Shown one piece after another: positions 23,401-35,984 of a stretch of 64,000 nucleotides of DNA; the first letter of the stretch is position 1; every line of letters begins with the position of its first letter. Under the pieces are notes generated by a model, which made no database searches, had not been told where the DNA came from, and saw only the letters and a list, made by a program, of their open reading frames with translations. The stretch spans positions 98,673,039 to 98,737,038 of the forward strand of contig CM055816.1 of the NCBI GenBank assembly GCA_029582265.1, read 5' to 3'. The translations under genes were made by a program, and so were the position numbers. The stretch is from Zoroaster sp. YZ-2022 (taxonomy: Eukaryota > Echinodermata > Asteroidea > Forcipulatida > Zoroasteridae).

Positions 23401-25300
23401 CGCGCGGGGTCCTCCAGTAGCAGCGGCGCCGGCTCGGGTCCCGCCGTGGCTCCCGGCCGAAAGGACGAGTCCCTGCACGCTGGCTCGCGGTCCCCGCAGA
23501 CGGGTCGACACCCTCGGTGTCCTCCAGTAGCAGCGGGCGCCGGGTCGGGCCCCGCCGTGGCTCCCGGCAGAGAGGACGAGTCCCTGCACGCTGGCTCGCG
23601 GTCCCCGCAGACGGGTCGACCCGAAGGCAGCAGCGGGCACCGCCTGGGCTCCTCGGGTGAGAGGAGGTCCTTTGTACGTTGGCCGCGCTGTCCCCGCAGA
23701 CGGGTCGAACCGAACGCAGCGGGCACCGCCCGGTCTCCTCGGGCGAGAGGAGGTCCTTTGCACGCTGGCCCGCTGTCCCCGCAGACGGCTCGACCCGAAG
23801 TCGGGTCCGAGGCGACCTCTCGCCGAGGAGCACGGGCGGTGCCCGCTCCTGCGTTTGGATCGACCCGTCTACGGAGACCGCGAGCCAGCGTGCAGGGACT
23901 CGTCCTCTCGGCCGAGAGCCACGGCCCGAACCGGGGCCCAAACCCCACGGTGTTTCTTCGAGAAGTTTTCAACGCAAATTGGATAGAAGTGTTCCGTACT
24001 ACCAACGGGGTGGGTGTTATGTCTACTATAGGGGGTAGGTAGTCCTCGAGCCCGAAATAGGAAAAATTTCACCGGCCAGCGGACGGAACCAGACTCTGGG
24101 ACGGGCTCGAGGGGGATGGCGGTCGGCCCCCGCCGCCAGCTGGGAGACGTCGGGAAGGCCGCGCGGGGTCCTCCAGTAGCATCGGCCGCCGGCTCGGGCC
24201 CCCCGTGGCTCCCGGCCGAGAGGACGAGTCCCTGCACGCTGGCTCGCGGTCCCCGCAGACGGGTCGACCCCCTCGGTGTCCTCGAGTAGCAGCGGGCGCC
24301 GGCTCGGACCCCGCCGTGGCTCCCGGCCGAGAGGACGAGTCCCTGCACGCTGGCTCGCGGTCCCCGCAGACGGGTCGATCCGAACGCAGCAGAGGGCAGC
24401 GCCCGTGCTCCTAGGGCGAGAGGAGGAGTCCTTGTACGCTGGGCCGCTGTCACCGCAGACGGGTCGACCTGAAGTCGGAGTCCGAGGGGCGACCTCTCGC
24501 CCGATGAGCACGGGCGGTGCCCGCTGCTGCGTTCGGGTCGACCCGTCTGCGGGGACCGCGAGCCAGCGTGCAGTGACTCGTCCTATCGGTCGGGAGCCAC
24601 GGCCCGAGCCGGGGCCCTAAACCCACGGTGTTTCTTCGCAAGTTTTCAACGCAAATTGGATAGAGGTATTCCGTACTACCAACGGGGTGGGTGTTACGTC
24701 TACTATAGGGGGTAGGTAGTCCTCGAGCCCGAAATAGGAAAAATTTCACCGGCCAGCGGACGGGACCAGACTCTGGGACGGGCTCGAGGGGGATGGCGGT
24801 CGGCCCCCGCCGCCAGCTGGGAGACGTCGGGAAGGCCCCGCGGGGTCCTCCAGTAGAAGCGGGCGCCAGCTCGGGCCCCGCCGTGGCTCCCGGCCGAGAG
24901 GACGAGTCCCTGGACGCTGGCTCGCGGTCCCCGCAGACGGGTCGACCCGAACGCAGCAGCGGGCACCGCCCGGTCTCCTCGGGCGAGAGGAGGTCCTTGC
25001 ACGCTGCCCGCTGTCCCCACAGACAGGTCGACCCGAACGCAGCAGCGGGCCCCGCCCGGTCTCCTCAGGGCGAGAGGAGGGTCCTTGCAAGCTGGCCCGC
25101 TGTCCCGCAGACGGCTCGACCCAAAGTCAGAGTCCGAGGGGCGACCTCGCCCGAGGAGCACGGGCGGTGCCCGCTGCTGCGTTCGGGTCGACCCGTCTGC
25201 GGGGACCGCGAGCCAGCGTGCAGTGACTCGTCCGCTCGGTCGGGAGCCACGGCCGGAGCCGCGGCCCTAAACCCACGGTGTTTCTTCGACAAGTTTTCAA
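20457..25300. repeat. higher-order satellite repeat, period about 2.09 kb
   Basis: Within block 3 a three-monomer group (spacings about 640, 765, 675) recurs. The segment 21935-22420 reappears at 24026-24511 with the same translation at an offset of 2091 bases. Segments ending near 21147, 23246 and 25333 are likewise near-copies at offsets of 2099 and 2087. The copies differ by scattered single bases and small indels, so amplification looks recent. Confidence 0.85.
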
Positions 25301-25920
25301 CGCAAATTGGATAGATGTGTTCAGTACTACCAACGGGGTGGGTGTTACGTCTACTATAGGGGGTAGGTAGTCCTCGAGCCCGAAATAGGAAAAATTTCAC
25401 CGGCCAGCGGACGGAACCAGACTCTGGGACGGGCTCGAGCGGGATGGCGGTCGGCCCCCGCCGCCAGCTGGGAGACGTCGGGAAGGCCGCGCGGGGTCCT
25501 CCAGTAGCAGCGGGCGCCGGCTCGGGTCCCGCCGTGGCTCCCGGCCGAAAGGACGAGTCCCTGCACGCTGGCTCGCGGTCCCCGCAGACGGGTCGACACC
25601 CTCGGTGTCCTCCAGTAGCAGCGGGCGCCGGCTCGGGCCCCGCCGTGGCTCCCGGCAGAGAGGACGAGTCCCTGTACGCTGGCTCGCGGTCCCCGCAGAC
25701 GGGTCGACCCGAACGCAGCAGCGGGCACCGCCCGGTCTCCTCGGGCGAGAGGAGGGTCCTTGCACGCTGGCCCGCTGTCCCCGCAGACGGGTCGACCCGA
25801 ACGCAGCAGCGGGCACCGCCCGGTCTCCTCGGGCGAGAGGAGGGTCCTTGCACGCTGGCCCGCTGTCCCCGCAGACGGCTCGACCCAAAGTCGGAGTCCG
25901 AGGGGCGACCTCGGAAAATT

Positions 25921-28190
25921 TCACCGGCCAGCGGACGGGACCCGACTCTGGACGGGCTCGAGGGGGATGGCGGTCGGCCCCCGCCGCCAGCTGGGAGACG
26001 TCGGGAAGGCCCCCTCGGTGTCCTCCAGTAGCAGCGGGCGCCGGCTCGGGCCCCGCCGTTGCTCCCGGCCGAGAGGACGAGTCCCTGCACGCTGGCTCGC
26101 GGTCCCCGCAGACGGGTCGACCCGAACGCAGCAGGGGGCACCGCCCGTGCTCCTCGGGCGAGAGGAGGAGTCCTTGTACGCTGGCCCGCTGTCCCCGCAG
26201 ACGGGTCGACCTGAAGTCGGAGTCCGAGGGGCGACCTCTCGCCCGAGGAGCACGGACGGTGCAAGCTGCTGCGTTCGGGTCGACCCGTCTGCGGGGACCG
26301 CGAGCCAGCGTGCAGTGACTCGTCCGCTCGGTCGGGAGCCACGGCCCGAGCCGGGGCCCTAAACCCACGGTGTTTGTTCGACAAGTTTTCAACGCAAATT
26401 GGATTGAGGTGTTCCGTACTACCAACGGGGTGGGTGTTATGTCTACTAAAGGGGGTACGTAGTCCTCGAGCCCGAAATAGGAAAAATTTCACCGGCCAGC
26501 GGACGGGACCAGACTCTGGGACGGGCTCGAGGGGGATGGCGGTCGGCCACCGCCGCCAGATGGGAGACGTCGGGAAGGCCCCGCGGGGTCCTCTAGTAGC
26601 AGCGGGCGCCGGCTCGGGCCCCGCCGTGGCTCCCGTCCGAGAGGACGAGTCCCCGCACGCTAGCTCGCGGTCCCCGCAGACGGGTCGACAAGAACGCAGC
26701 AGCGGGCACCGCCCGGTCTCCTCGGGCGAGAGGAGGGTCCTTGCACGCTGGCCCGCTGTCCCCGCAGACGGCTCGACCCGAAGTCGGAGTCCGAGGGGCG
26801 ACCTCTCGCCCGAGGAGCACGGGCGGTGCCCGCTCCTGCGTTCGGATCGACCCGTCTACGGGGACCGCGAGCCAGCGTGCAGGGACTCGTCCTCTCGGCC
26901 GAGAGCCACGGCCCGAGCCGGGGCCCAAACCCCACTGTGTTTCTTCGACAAGTTTTCAACGCAAATTGGATAGAGGTGTTCCGTACTACCAACGGGGTGA
27001 GTGTTACGTCTACTATAGGGGGTAGGTAGTCCTTGAGCCCGAAATAGGAAAAATTTCACCGGCCAGCGGACGGGACCCGACTCTGGACGGGCTCGAGGGG
27101 GATGGCGGTCGGCCCCCGCCGCCAGCTGGGAGACGTCGGGAAGGCCCCCTCGGTGTCCTCCAGTAGCAGCGGGCGCCGGCTCGGGCCCCGCCGTTGCTCC
27201 CGGCCGAGAGGACGAGTCCCTGCACGCTGGCTCGCGGTCCCCGCAGACGGGTCGACCCGAACGCAGCAGGGGGCACCGCCCGTGCTCCTCGGGCGAGAGG
27301 AGGAGTCCTTGTACGCTGGCCCGCTGTCCCCGCAGACGGGTCGACCTGAAGTCGGAGTCCGAGGGGCGACCTCTCGCCCGAGGAGCACGGACGGTGCAAG
27401 CTGCTGCGTTCGGGTCGACCCGTCTGCGGGGACCGCGAGCCAGCGTGCAGTGACTCGTCCGCTCGGTCGGGAGCCACGGCCCGAGCCGGGGCCCTAAACC
27501 CACGGTGTTTCTTCGACAAGTTTTCAACGCAAATTGGATTGAGGTGTTCCGTACTACCAACGGGGTGGGTGTTATGTCTACTAAAGGGGGTACGTAGTCC
27601 TCGAGCCCGAAATAGGAAAAATTTCACCGGCCAGCGGACGGGATCAGACTCTGGGACGGGCTCGAGGGGGATGGCGGTCGGCCCCCGCCGCCAGATGGGA
27701 GACGTCGGGAAGGCCCCGAGGGGTCCTCTAGTAGCAGCGGGCGCCGGCTCGGGGCCCGCCGTGGCTCCCGTCCGAGAGGACGAGTCCCTGCACGCTGGCT
27801 CGCGGTCCCCGCAGACGGGTCGACCCGAACGCAGCAGCGGGCACCGCCCGGTCTCCTCGGGCGAGAGGAGGGTCCTTGCACGCTGGCCCGCTGTCCCCGC
27901 AGACGGCTCGACCCGAAGTCGGAGTCCGAGGGGCGACCTCTCGCCCGAGGAGCACGGGCGGTGGCCGCTCCTGCGTTCGGATCGACCCGTCTACGGGGAC
28001 CGCGAGCCAGCGTGCAGGGACTCGTCCTCTCGGCCAAAGCCACGGCCCGAGCAGGGCCCAAACCCCACGGTGTTTCTTCGACAAATTTTCAACGCAAATT
28101 GGATAGAGGTGTTCCGTACTACCAACGGGGTGGGTGTTACGTCTACTATAGGGGGTAGGTAGTCCTCGAGCCCGAAATAGGAAAAATTTC
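25921..28190. repeat. second higher-order satellite repeat, period 1135 bp
   Basis: The segment 25921-26253 and the segment 27056-27388 translate identically over 110 residues at an offset of 1135 bases, two monomers. The flanking monomers keep the same pairing. This is a distinct recent duplication from the 2.09 kb group. Confidence 0.8.
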
Positions 28191-28879
28191 ACCGGCCAGC
28201 GGACGGGACCAGACTCTGCGACGGGCTCGAGGGGGATGGCGGTCGGCCGCCGCCGCCAGCTGGGAGACGTCGGGAAGGCCCCGCGGGGTCCTCCAGTAGC
28301 AGCGGGCGCCGGCTCGGGCCCCGCCGTGGCTCCCGTCCGAGAGGACGAGTGCCTGCACGCTGGCTCGCGGGCCCCGCAGGCGGGTCGACCCGAACGCACC
28401 AGCGGGCACCGCCCGGTCTCCTCGGGCGAGAGGAAGAGTCCTTGTACGCTGGCCCGCTGTCCCCGCAGACGGGTCGACCTGAAGTCGGAGTCCAAGGGGC
28501 GACCTCTCGCCCGAGGAGCACGGGCGGTGCCCGCTGCTGCGTTCGGGTCGACCCGTCTGCGGGGACCGCGAGCCAGCGTGCAGTGACTCGTCCTCTCGGT
28601 CGGGAGCCACGGCCCCAGCCGGGGCCATAAACCCACGGTGTTTCTTCGACAAGTTTTCAACGCAAATTGGATAGAGGTATTCCGTACTACCAACGGGGTG
28701 GGTGTTACGTCTACTATAGGGGGTAGGTAGTACTCGAGCCCGAAATAGGAAAAATTTCACCGGCCAGTGGACGGGACCCGACTCTGGGTCGGGCTCGACG
28801 GGGATGGCGGTCGGCCCCCGCCGCCAGCTGGGAGACGTCGGGAAGGCCCCCTCGGTGTCCTCCAGTAGCAGCGGGCGCC

Positions 28880-29195
28880 ATCTCGGGCCGCGCCGTGGCT
28901 CCCGGCCGAGAGGACGAGTCCCTGCACGCTGGCTCGCGGTCCCCGCAGACGGGTCGATCCGAACGCAGCAGCGGGCACCGCCCGTGCTCCTCGGGCGAGA
29001 GGAGGAGTCCTTGTACGCTGGCCCGCTGTCCCCGCAGACGGGTCGACCCGAAGTCGGAGTCCGAGGGGCGACCTCTCGCGCGAGGAGCACGGGCGGTGCC
29101 CGCTCCTGCGTTCGGATCGACCCGTCTACGGGGACCGCGAGCCAGCGTGCATGGACTCGTCCTCTCGGCCGAGAGCCACGGCCCGAGCCGGGGCC
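28880..29195. repeat. representative intra-monomer inverted repeat
   Basis: The left arm, about 28880-29002, and the right arm, 29072-29195, are reverse complements with few mismatches, around a 69-base loop (29003-29071). The arms contain in order the GGCTCCCGGCC segment, CTGCACGCTGGCTCGCGG, the GACGGGTCGAYCC palindrome, GCAGCAGCGGGCACCGCCC and CTCGGGCGAGAGG. The same arrangement is visible in nearly every complete monomer of all blocks. The loop holds a third, direct copy of the core that begins each arm. Confidence 0.88.
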
Positions 29196-29690
29196 CTAAA
29201 CCCACGGTGTTTCTTCGACAAGTTTTCAACGCAAATTGGATAGAGGTATTCCGTACTACCAACGGGGTGGGTGTTACGTCTACTATAGGAGGTAGGTACT
29301 CCTCGAGCCCGAAATAGGAAAAATTTCACCGGCCAGCGGACGGGACCAGACTCTGGGACGGGCCCGAGGGGGATGGCGGTCGGCCCCCGCCGCCAGCTGG
29401 GAGACGTCGGGAAGGCCCCGCGGGTTCCTCCAGTAGCAGCGGGCGCCAGCTTGGGCCCCGCCGTGGCTCCCGGCCGAGAGGACGAGTCCCTGCACGCTGG
29501 CTCGCGGTCCCCGCAGACGGGTCGACCCGAACGCAGCAGCGGGCACCGTCCGGTCTCCTCGGGCGAGAGGAGGGTCCTTGCACGCTGGCCCGCTGTCCCC
29601 GCAGACGGGTCGACCCGAAGTCGGAGTCCGAGGGGCGACCTCTCGCCCGAGGAGCACGGGCGGTGCCCGCTCCTGCGTTCGGACCACAAG

Positions 29691-29945
29691 AGAATAATTT
29701 AATTATGATTCATCAGAAAAGTTTAATAGAACGTCTATTTCTTTCGTGTGAAGGTTTAATTTAGCTGATATTTCGACCCTGTTTTCGTCAGCTCTGTGAT
29801 CTGTGGGCGCAGCCATTATTGGCGTGACGTCATCGTTTTGACATGAATTATGCATGAGTGGCTACGGGGGAAAACTTCTTTACGCGCGTATAAGCCTGTA
29901 TGTCCATTCACGTGTTGAAACACTTTTTGGTCGGTTTCAGGTACT
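29691..29945. other. AT-rich spacer between opposite satellite blocks
   Basis: 255 bases without satellite sequence and without a recognised gene. Block 3 stops mid-monomer at GTTCGGA, and block 4 begins at TATAGTAGACGTAACACCC in the opposite orientation. Confidence 0.75.
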
Positions 29946-32284
29946 TATATATAGTAGACGTAACACCCACCGGGTCGACCCGTTTGCGGGGACACCGGGC
30001 CAGCGTGCAAGGACTCCTCCTCTCGGAACACCTCTATCCAATTTGCGTTGAAAACTTGTCGAAGAAACACCGTGAGGGTTCGGGCCCCGGCTCGGGCCGT
30101 GGCTCCCGGCCGAGAAGACGAGTCCCTGCACGCTGGCTCGCGGTCCCCGCAGACAGGTCGACCTCAACGCAGGCAGCGGGCACCGCCCATGCTCCTCGGG
30201 CGAGAGGTCGCACCTCGGACTCCGACTTCGGGTCGACCCGTCTGCGGGGACAGCGGGCCAGCGTGCAGGGACTACTCCTCTCGCCCGAGGAGCACGGGCG
30301 GTGCCCGCTGCTGCGTTCGGGTCGACCCGTCTGCAGGTACCGCAAGCCAGCGTGCAGGGACTGGTCCTCTGGGCCGGGAGCCACGGTGGGGCCCGAGCCG
30401 GCGCCCGCTGCTACTGGAGGACCACGGGGGGCCTTCCCGACGTCTCCCAGCTGGGCGCGGGGGCCGACCGCCATCCCAGAGTCGGGTCCCGTCCGCTGGA
30501 TTCTGATTTTTTTCCGATTTCGGGCTCGAGGACCACCTACCCCCTATAGCAGCCGTAACACCCACCCCGTTGGTAGTACGGAACACCTCTATCCAATTTG
30601 CGTTGTAAACGTCTCGAAGAAACGCCGTGGGTTCGGGCCCCGACTCGGGCCGTGGCTACCGGCAGAGAGGACGAGTCCCTGGACGCTGGTTCGCGGTCCC
30701 CGCAGACGGGTCGACCCGAACGCAGCAGCGGGCACCGCCCGTGCTCCTCGGGCGAGAGGTCGCCCATCGGACTCCGACTTCGGGTCGACCCGTCTGGGGG
30801 GGGGGACAGCGGGCCAGCATGCAGGGACTCCTCCTTTCGCCGGAGGAGCACGGCCGGTGCCCGCTGCTGCCATTTGGGTCGACCCGTCTGCGGGGACCGC
30901 GAGCAACCGTGCAGGGACTCGTCCTCTCGGCCGGGAGCCACGGCGGTGCCCTAGCCGGCGCCCGCTGCTACTGGATGACCCCGCGGGGCCTTCCCGACGT
31001 CTCCCAGCTGGCGGTGGGGGCCGACCGCCATCCCCCTCGAGCCCGTCCCAGATTCGGGACCCGTCCGCTGGACTCTGAAATTTGTCCGATTTCGGGCTCG
31101 AGGACCACCTACCCCCTATAGCAGCCGTAACACCCACCCCGTTGGTAGTACGGAACACCTCTATCCAATTTGCGTTGTAAACGTGTCGAAGAAACGCCGT
31201 GGGGTTCTGGCCCTGGCTCGGGCCGTGGCTCCCGGCCAAGAGGACGAGTCCCTGCACGCTGGCTCGTGTCCCCGTAGACGGGTCGACCCGTACGCAGCAG
31301 CAGGCACCGCCCGTGCTCCTCGGGCGAGAGGTCGCCCATCGGACCACGACTTCGGGTCGACCCGTCTGCGGGGACAGCGGGCCAGCGTGCAGTGACTCCT
31401 CCCTTCGCCGGAGGAGCACGGGCGGTGCCCTCTGCTGCGTACGGGTCGACCCGTCTGCGGGGACCGCGAGCAAGCGTGTAGGGACTCGTCCTCTCGGCCG
31501 GGAGCCACGGCGGCGCCCGAGCCGGCGCCCGCTGCTACCGGAGGACCACGGGGGGCCTTCCCGACGTCTCCGAGCTGGGCGCGGGCCCGACCGCCATCCC
31601 CCTCTAGCCCGTCCCAGAGTCGGGTCCCGTCCGCTGGACTCTGATTTTTTTCCGATTTCGGGCTCGAGGACCACCTACACCCTATATAATAGACGTAACA
31701 CCCACGCCGTTGGTAGTACGGAACACCTCTATCCAATTTGCGTTGAAAACTTGTCGAAGAAACACCGTGTGGTTCGGGCCCTGGCTCGGGCCGTGGCTAC
31801 CGGCCGAGAGGACGAGTCCCTGCACGCTGGTTCGCGGTCCCCCGCAGCAGGGCGATCCGAACGGCAGCGGGCACCGCCCGTGCCCCTCGGGCGAGAGGTC
31901 GCCCCTCGGAGTCCCACTTCGGGTCGACCCGTCTGCGGAGACATGGGGCCAGCGTGCAGGGACTCCTCCTCTCGCCCGAGGAGCACGGGCGATGCCCGCT
32001 GCTGCCTTCGAGTTGACCCGTCTGCGGGTAGCGCGAGCCAGCGTGCAGGGACTCGTCCTCTGGGCCGGGAGCCACGGTGGGGCCCGAGCCGGCGCCCACT
32101 GCTACTGGAGGACCATGGGGGGCCTTCCCGACGTCTCCCAGCTGGGCGCGGGGGCCGACCGCCATCCCCCTCGAGCCGCTCCCAGAGTCGGGTCCCGTCC
32201 GCTGGAATCTGATTTCTTTCCGATTTCGGGCTCGAGGACCACCTACCCCCTATAGTAGACGTAACACCCACCCCGTTGGTAGTA
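29946..32284 (+). repeat. GC-rich satellite block 4, + orientation
   Basis: About four monomers (anchors near 30057, 30614, 31185 and 31756; spacing 557-571), orientated as block 1. The first is a chimera: linker, a piece of core, then GGAACACCTCTATCC. The block ends cleanly at GGTAGTA(C), inside a monomer whose continuation AACACCTCTATCC is found at 39844, beyond the fold-back element. Confidence 0.9.
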
Positions 32285-32323
32285 CAGTAGTATAGCAGGG
32301 GCATTTGACCTCCGTTTTGGCAG

Positions 32324-32354
32324 GTGGGTCATGACCCACACATGTGTGGGTCAT
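32324..32354. repeat. overlapping perfect palindromes near the left end
   Basis: A 16-base palindrome, GTGGGTCATGACCCAC (32324-32339), overlaps a 24-base perfect palindrome (32331-32354) centred on ACATGT. GTGGGTC then repeats twice more to 32370. It lies just inside the left end of the fold-back element and could form a small cruciform. Confidence 0.85.
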
Positions 32355-32822
32355 GTGGGTCTTGTGGGTCTTCCCCTATCAATAGAATTTTCTCGTGGAT
32401 GGATGGCTCGATTACAACGACAGGGGTGTCTAACTGTACGCAATACCTATGAACAAGGGTTAGAAGTCGGCAAATAGTGTGAACATCGTCCCCTGGTTGA
32501 AATGTACGAGTCACAGACATACCCGATTGGTTCGTTATCAATTGCTATCGAGTTGTATGGTCGTGTTCTAACATGCCCACCATGGTACCAATTCGTTCTT
32601 CAGTCGAACTTCCGCGTACACACACCGAACGTTCGATGAATGGATAAGATTCAAGGACAGAGAGGTACTGTGTTGGAACAACATGTCTGCAGAACCATGC
32701 GAACCATGGGTTTAGGGCTATAAATTACGTATGATAAATAGAATATGAATAATTATATGGGCCGGTCGGTCCCGTGTATGGATTGTTTTACGCTGAACTT
32801 GCGTCGAGTGAATCAAACGTTT

Positions 32823-33235
32823 AACTTTTCAACAGCATCGTCCAATATTTAAAACTTAAGCTCCTACACAAAAACAGTGGTAAACACAACCCCAATGATT
32901 TAATTCAACAACAACTTCTGGAGAATAAATATATATAAAACATAAAATGTTTTCTTTCTCTTCTTTTTATAATTTCACTTAAGCGTTGAATTTCATTTTG
33001 TTTGCACCGTATACCTATTTAATATTGTTCAATATGGTCCGTATGTTATATTTTATTATATTAAATAAATAATAAATATTTACATGTTTGTGTAAAACTA
33101 ATCCTAAAACAAGAACCATTTATTGTGTCGTGTAACTTTTCAACAGCATCGTCCTATATTTAAATCTTAAGCTCCTACACAAAAACTAGTGGTAAACATA
33201 CCCCTATGATTTAATTCAACAACAACTTCTGGTAA
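32823..33235. repeat. direct duplication inside the left fold-back arm
   Basis: About 100 bases beginning AACTTTTCAACAGCATCGTC at 32823 recur at 33135, offset 312, ending AACAACAACTTCTGG. The right arm has one inverted counterpart (39060-39165), so the duplication arose after the arms formed or was lost on the right. Confidence 0.85.
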
Positions 33236-35984
33236 ATGCAATGAGTCATCACAATTAAGGGACTTCCCCCAAGTCTAGTTCCCCAAAATCACCAGTTACC
33301 AATCACTTCTACGTATCAAAGCAGAGTGGAACAGTCTATTTAGTTACAACAGCACGACAACTGCCAATTCGTGTTAGGACACGGCTATTGACAATATGTT
33401 TTGCCTATTGTTATCTGTATACCAGCGCGTGTGATAAAGAAGTCAATACGTCACGTCCGATTCAGTTTTGTTTATATGAAGCGCTGAACAGTTCACGCTA
33501 TCGGCTTTTCCACTGTGAACACACGACTTGATAGACTTGACGGCGCAGGCAAGTCATGGCAGCGTGTCCTGGCATCCCCAGCCGGTCACGTTAAAGACAT
33601 ACCGAGGTCGTTGGTGTAAAGTCCTTGATGTAGATGTAATCCTAGACGTCCGTAATCATTTCGATCAATGAACTTTTGAGCCATTTATTATTGTCCCTAG
33701 TACAATGTTTGGACAGTTAATTATCGATAGTAAACAGGGGATGAGATTTACTGTACCAAATACTGTTGGATGCATAATGCATCGTCTCCTTTGAGCTGTT
33801 TCCATTGAACCAGTTTATTGCAAGTTTATTGTGTGAAATCGTTATTCTTTTATATGTTTATTTATATTGCTAATGGTTTGATTAGAATTAAAGTGTTTTT
33901 TGTTAAATATAATATTGTAATTGCTTTTGATTAAATAAATGAACAACAGTCATAACAGTATGTGTATTACTTTTTGGTGAAATGGTTTTAAATAAATGTG
34001 ACAACAATATAATATTGTGTATTTGTGTGTTTTATTTGGTGTCATTTATGTATAAAGACCCAGATGTTTGTGTCGGGAATGAATAGGGTAGAACAGGGTA
34101 AAGGTTAATTGTCATTATGTGGTTAGGGTATTAAAATGGAGTGGGATAGGGTTAACGATAGGAGTTGGACAGGGGTAAATATAAACACACATAATAAAAG
34201 ACGACAAGAGGTGCCTAAAACCAACCGGAATTCATCAGAATTCCTTTAGTGATCAACAGGCGATATACAGTTTCAAGTATTTTATTCATTATTAAAACAT
34301 ACAATACAAATTTATCAAATGGTGATTATCAATAACATTTATAAAGAACAAAATTACAACGTATCAGCTAACTACGATTCTTTAAACAAAACAAACCCTA
34401 CTTGGTAAAAGAATCTTGATGTAACCATGTTTACTTCCATGATGTAACAAAGCCCTAGATATTTGACGTATAATAAATTGTTCGTCATACACTTCTGTTT
34501 TAATACGAGGAAAGTGTTTCCTAATAAAGTTATTTACATATCCAAATCATTATCCATTGTATCCGACGAAATCAATTTGCTAATTTGTGTTTATGCTCAT
34601 TTCTCGGCATCGATGTAAAGGAAGAAGATAACGTACTGTCCACAGACGGTTGACAAAGGTCCCTGAAGACGGCAGAGTGTTATAGATGGTGTATTTCGCA
34701 TTCTTTTGAAGGAAATGTTCAATCTGCGGTACCTTGGGACGTAGTCCGTATGAGTCAAAATATTCACCCACACCATCTCGTGTAATGAATTACCAACCAG
34801 TGTTCTCCCGGCTTATCAGCAGGGTCTGTGTTAATGACAATAGGCGCTAGGGCGTAGAACAAACTGCTTCGGAAGTTGGTCATTACCGGGTATCAAGGAG
34901 CGAGCTAAACGCGTTGACCTCGTGATGAACGAAGTTGCCTATGTGACGTCACGGACAAGTCTGGGCGAATTAAGTCGTTACGTAACCATTGTATTATTGC
35001 ACTGAATGGTCTATCGTGCTTAGGTCTTCCCGTAATTTCGCTTAGCGTTTCCAATGAACTGCTCAGGAACTTGGAATTTCGTTGCGTGTACTATCATGAA
35101 ACCGTAAATGAAGTCGGATATTATAGGGCTCATAATACAGTTGTCTATCTTACATGAAAACAACGACGCTTTAGAATGTCAGGCCTGTGGTTCACAATAC
35201 ACTGTCTATTTAAAGATGAATGAAAGTCATAGAAGTTTTAGAACCCATGCAGAGGCACTCATTTTCTTCGAAATTAAGTTGTCACTGCCCTTGATGTATT
35301 ATAATGGTGTAAAATAACCATAAAGGATTACTGTAAGACTACCAGAGGTGGCTATTTTATAGTTTTTTCTACCAAAAAGAACACTATTATAGATGTTTTT
35401 TTAAATTACAATATAGTCTTTCTGAAACATCTGGTCTTTCATCATCACTCTTCCTCGTTCTCTTCATCCTCATTTTAGTTGAAGTAGTCCAAATCATTTG
35501 GTATGGTGTTTAGCCATTACTCTGTTCAAAGCTTTGTTTACTTCCATGCCTTTGTTACTTTTTCTTCGAGATCTTCCGCAATATCGTGATGAGTCCCATT
35601 ATCTTTCAGATGTAGGGTAACTTGACAAAAAATCCTTGTATTTGTTGAAAAGATTCGCTTGACTGCCAAAAGGGTTTCCTATTGGCTTTTCCTTGGCTTG
35701 ATCTTCCTCTCATACCCCTGTTGACGTACTTTCATATTTTCACACCACATCTCTTCAGTAGCCTCTGGCAGCCTCTTCCAACCAGTCTCGAAAGAGTGGC
35801 ATTGTCTTTAATTCAGAACTAAACTCATCACTCTTCCGATGATTCGTCATATCCAACTCCGTATCGGATTCTAGATCATCTTCCTCGAAATCTTCGTCTT
35901 CATCCTGCGTAGATTCAGTTTCACAAGTTTCTATTTCTGAATCTTCAAATCTACGCTTTTAAAATCGGGTTCAAATTATCGACG

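Larger units (their letters stand above)
14058..29690 (-). repeat. GC-rich satellite block 3, about 26 monomers, - orientation
   Basis: The anchor TTTCTTCGACAAG recurs near 14520, 15087, 15642, 16372, 16790, 17357, 17537, 18106, 18670, 19320, 19890, 20457, 21097, 21862, 22537, 23197, 23957, 24632, 25287, 26377, 26942, 27507, 28073, 28640 and 29210, with a fragment near 15940. Undisturbed spacing is 555-570 bp (26377 onward: 565, 565, 566, 567, 570). Longer spacings (640-765, 1090) come from extra internal core copies, shorter ones (about 180, 420) from deletions. All frames in this GC-rich DNA tend to stay open; I call no gene. Confidence 0.93.

Noticed and set aside
14058..29690. CRISPR-like array
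   Set aside because: Monomers are about 567 bp and tandem, without short repeats separated by unique spacers; the DNA is eukaryotic.
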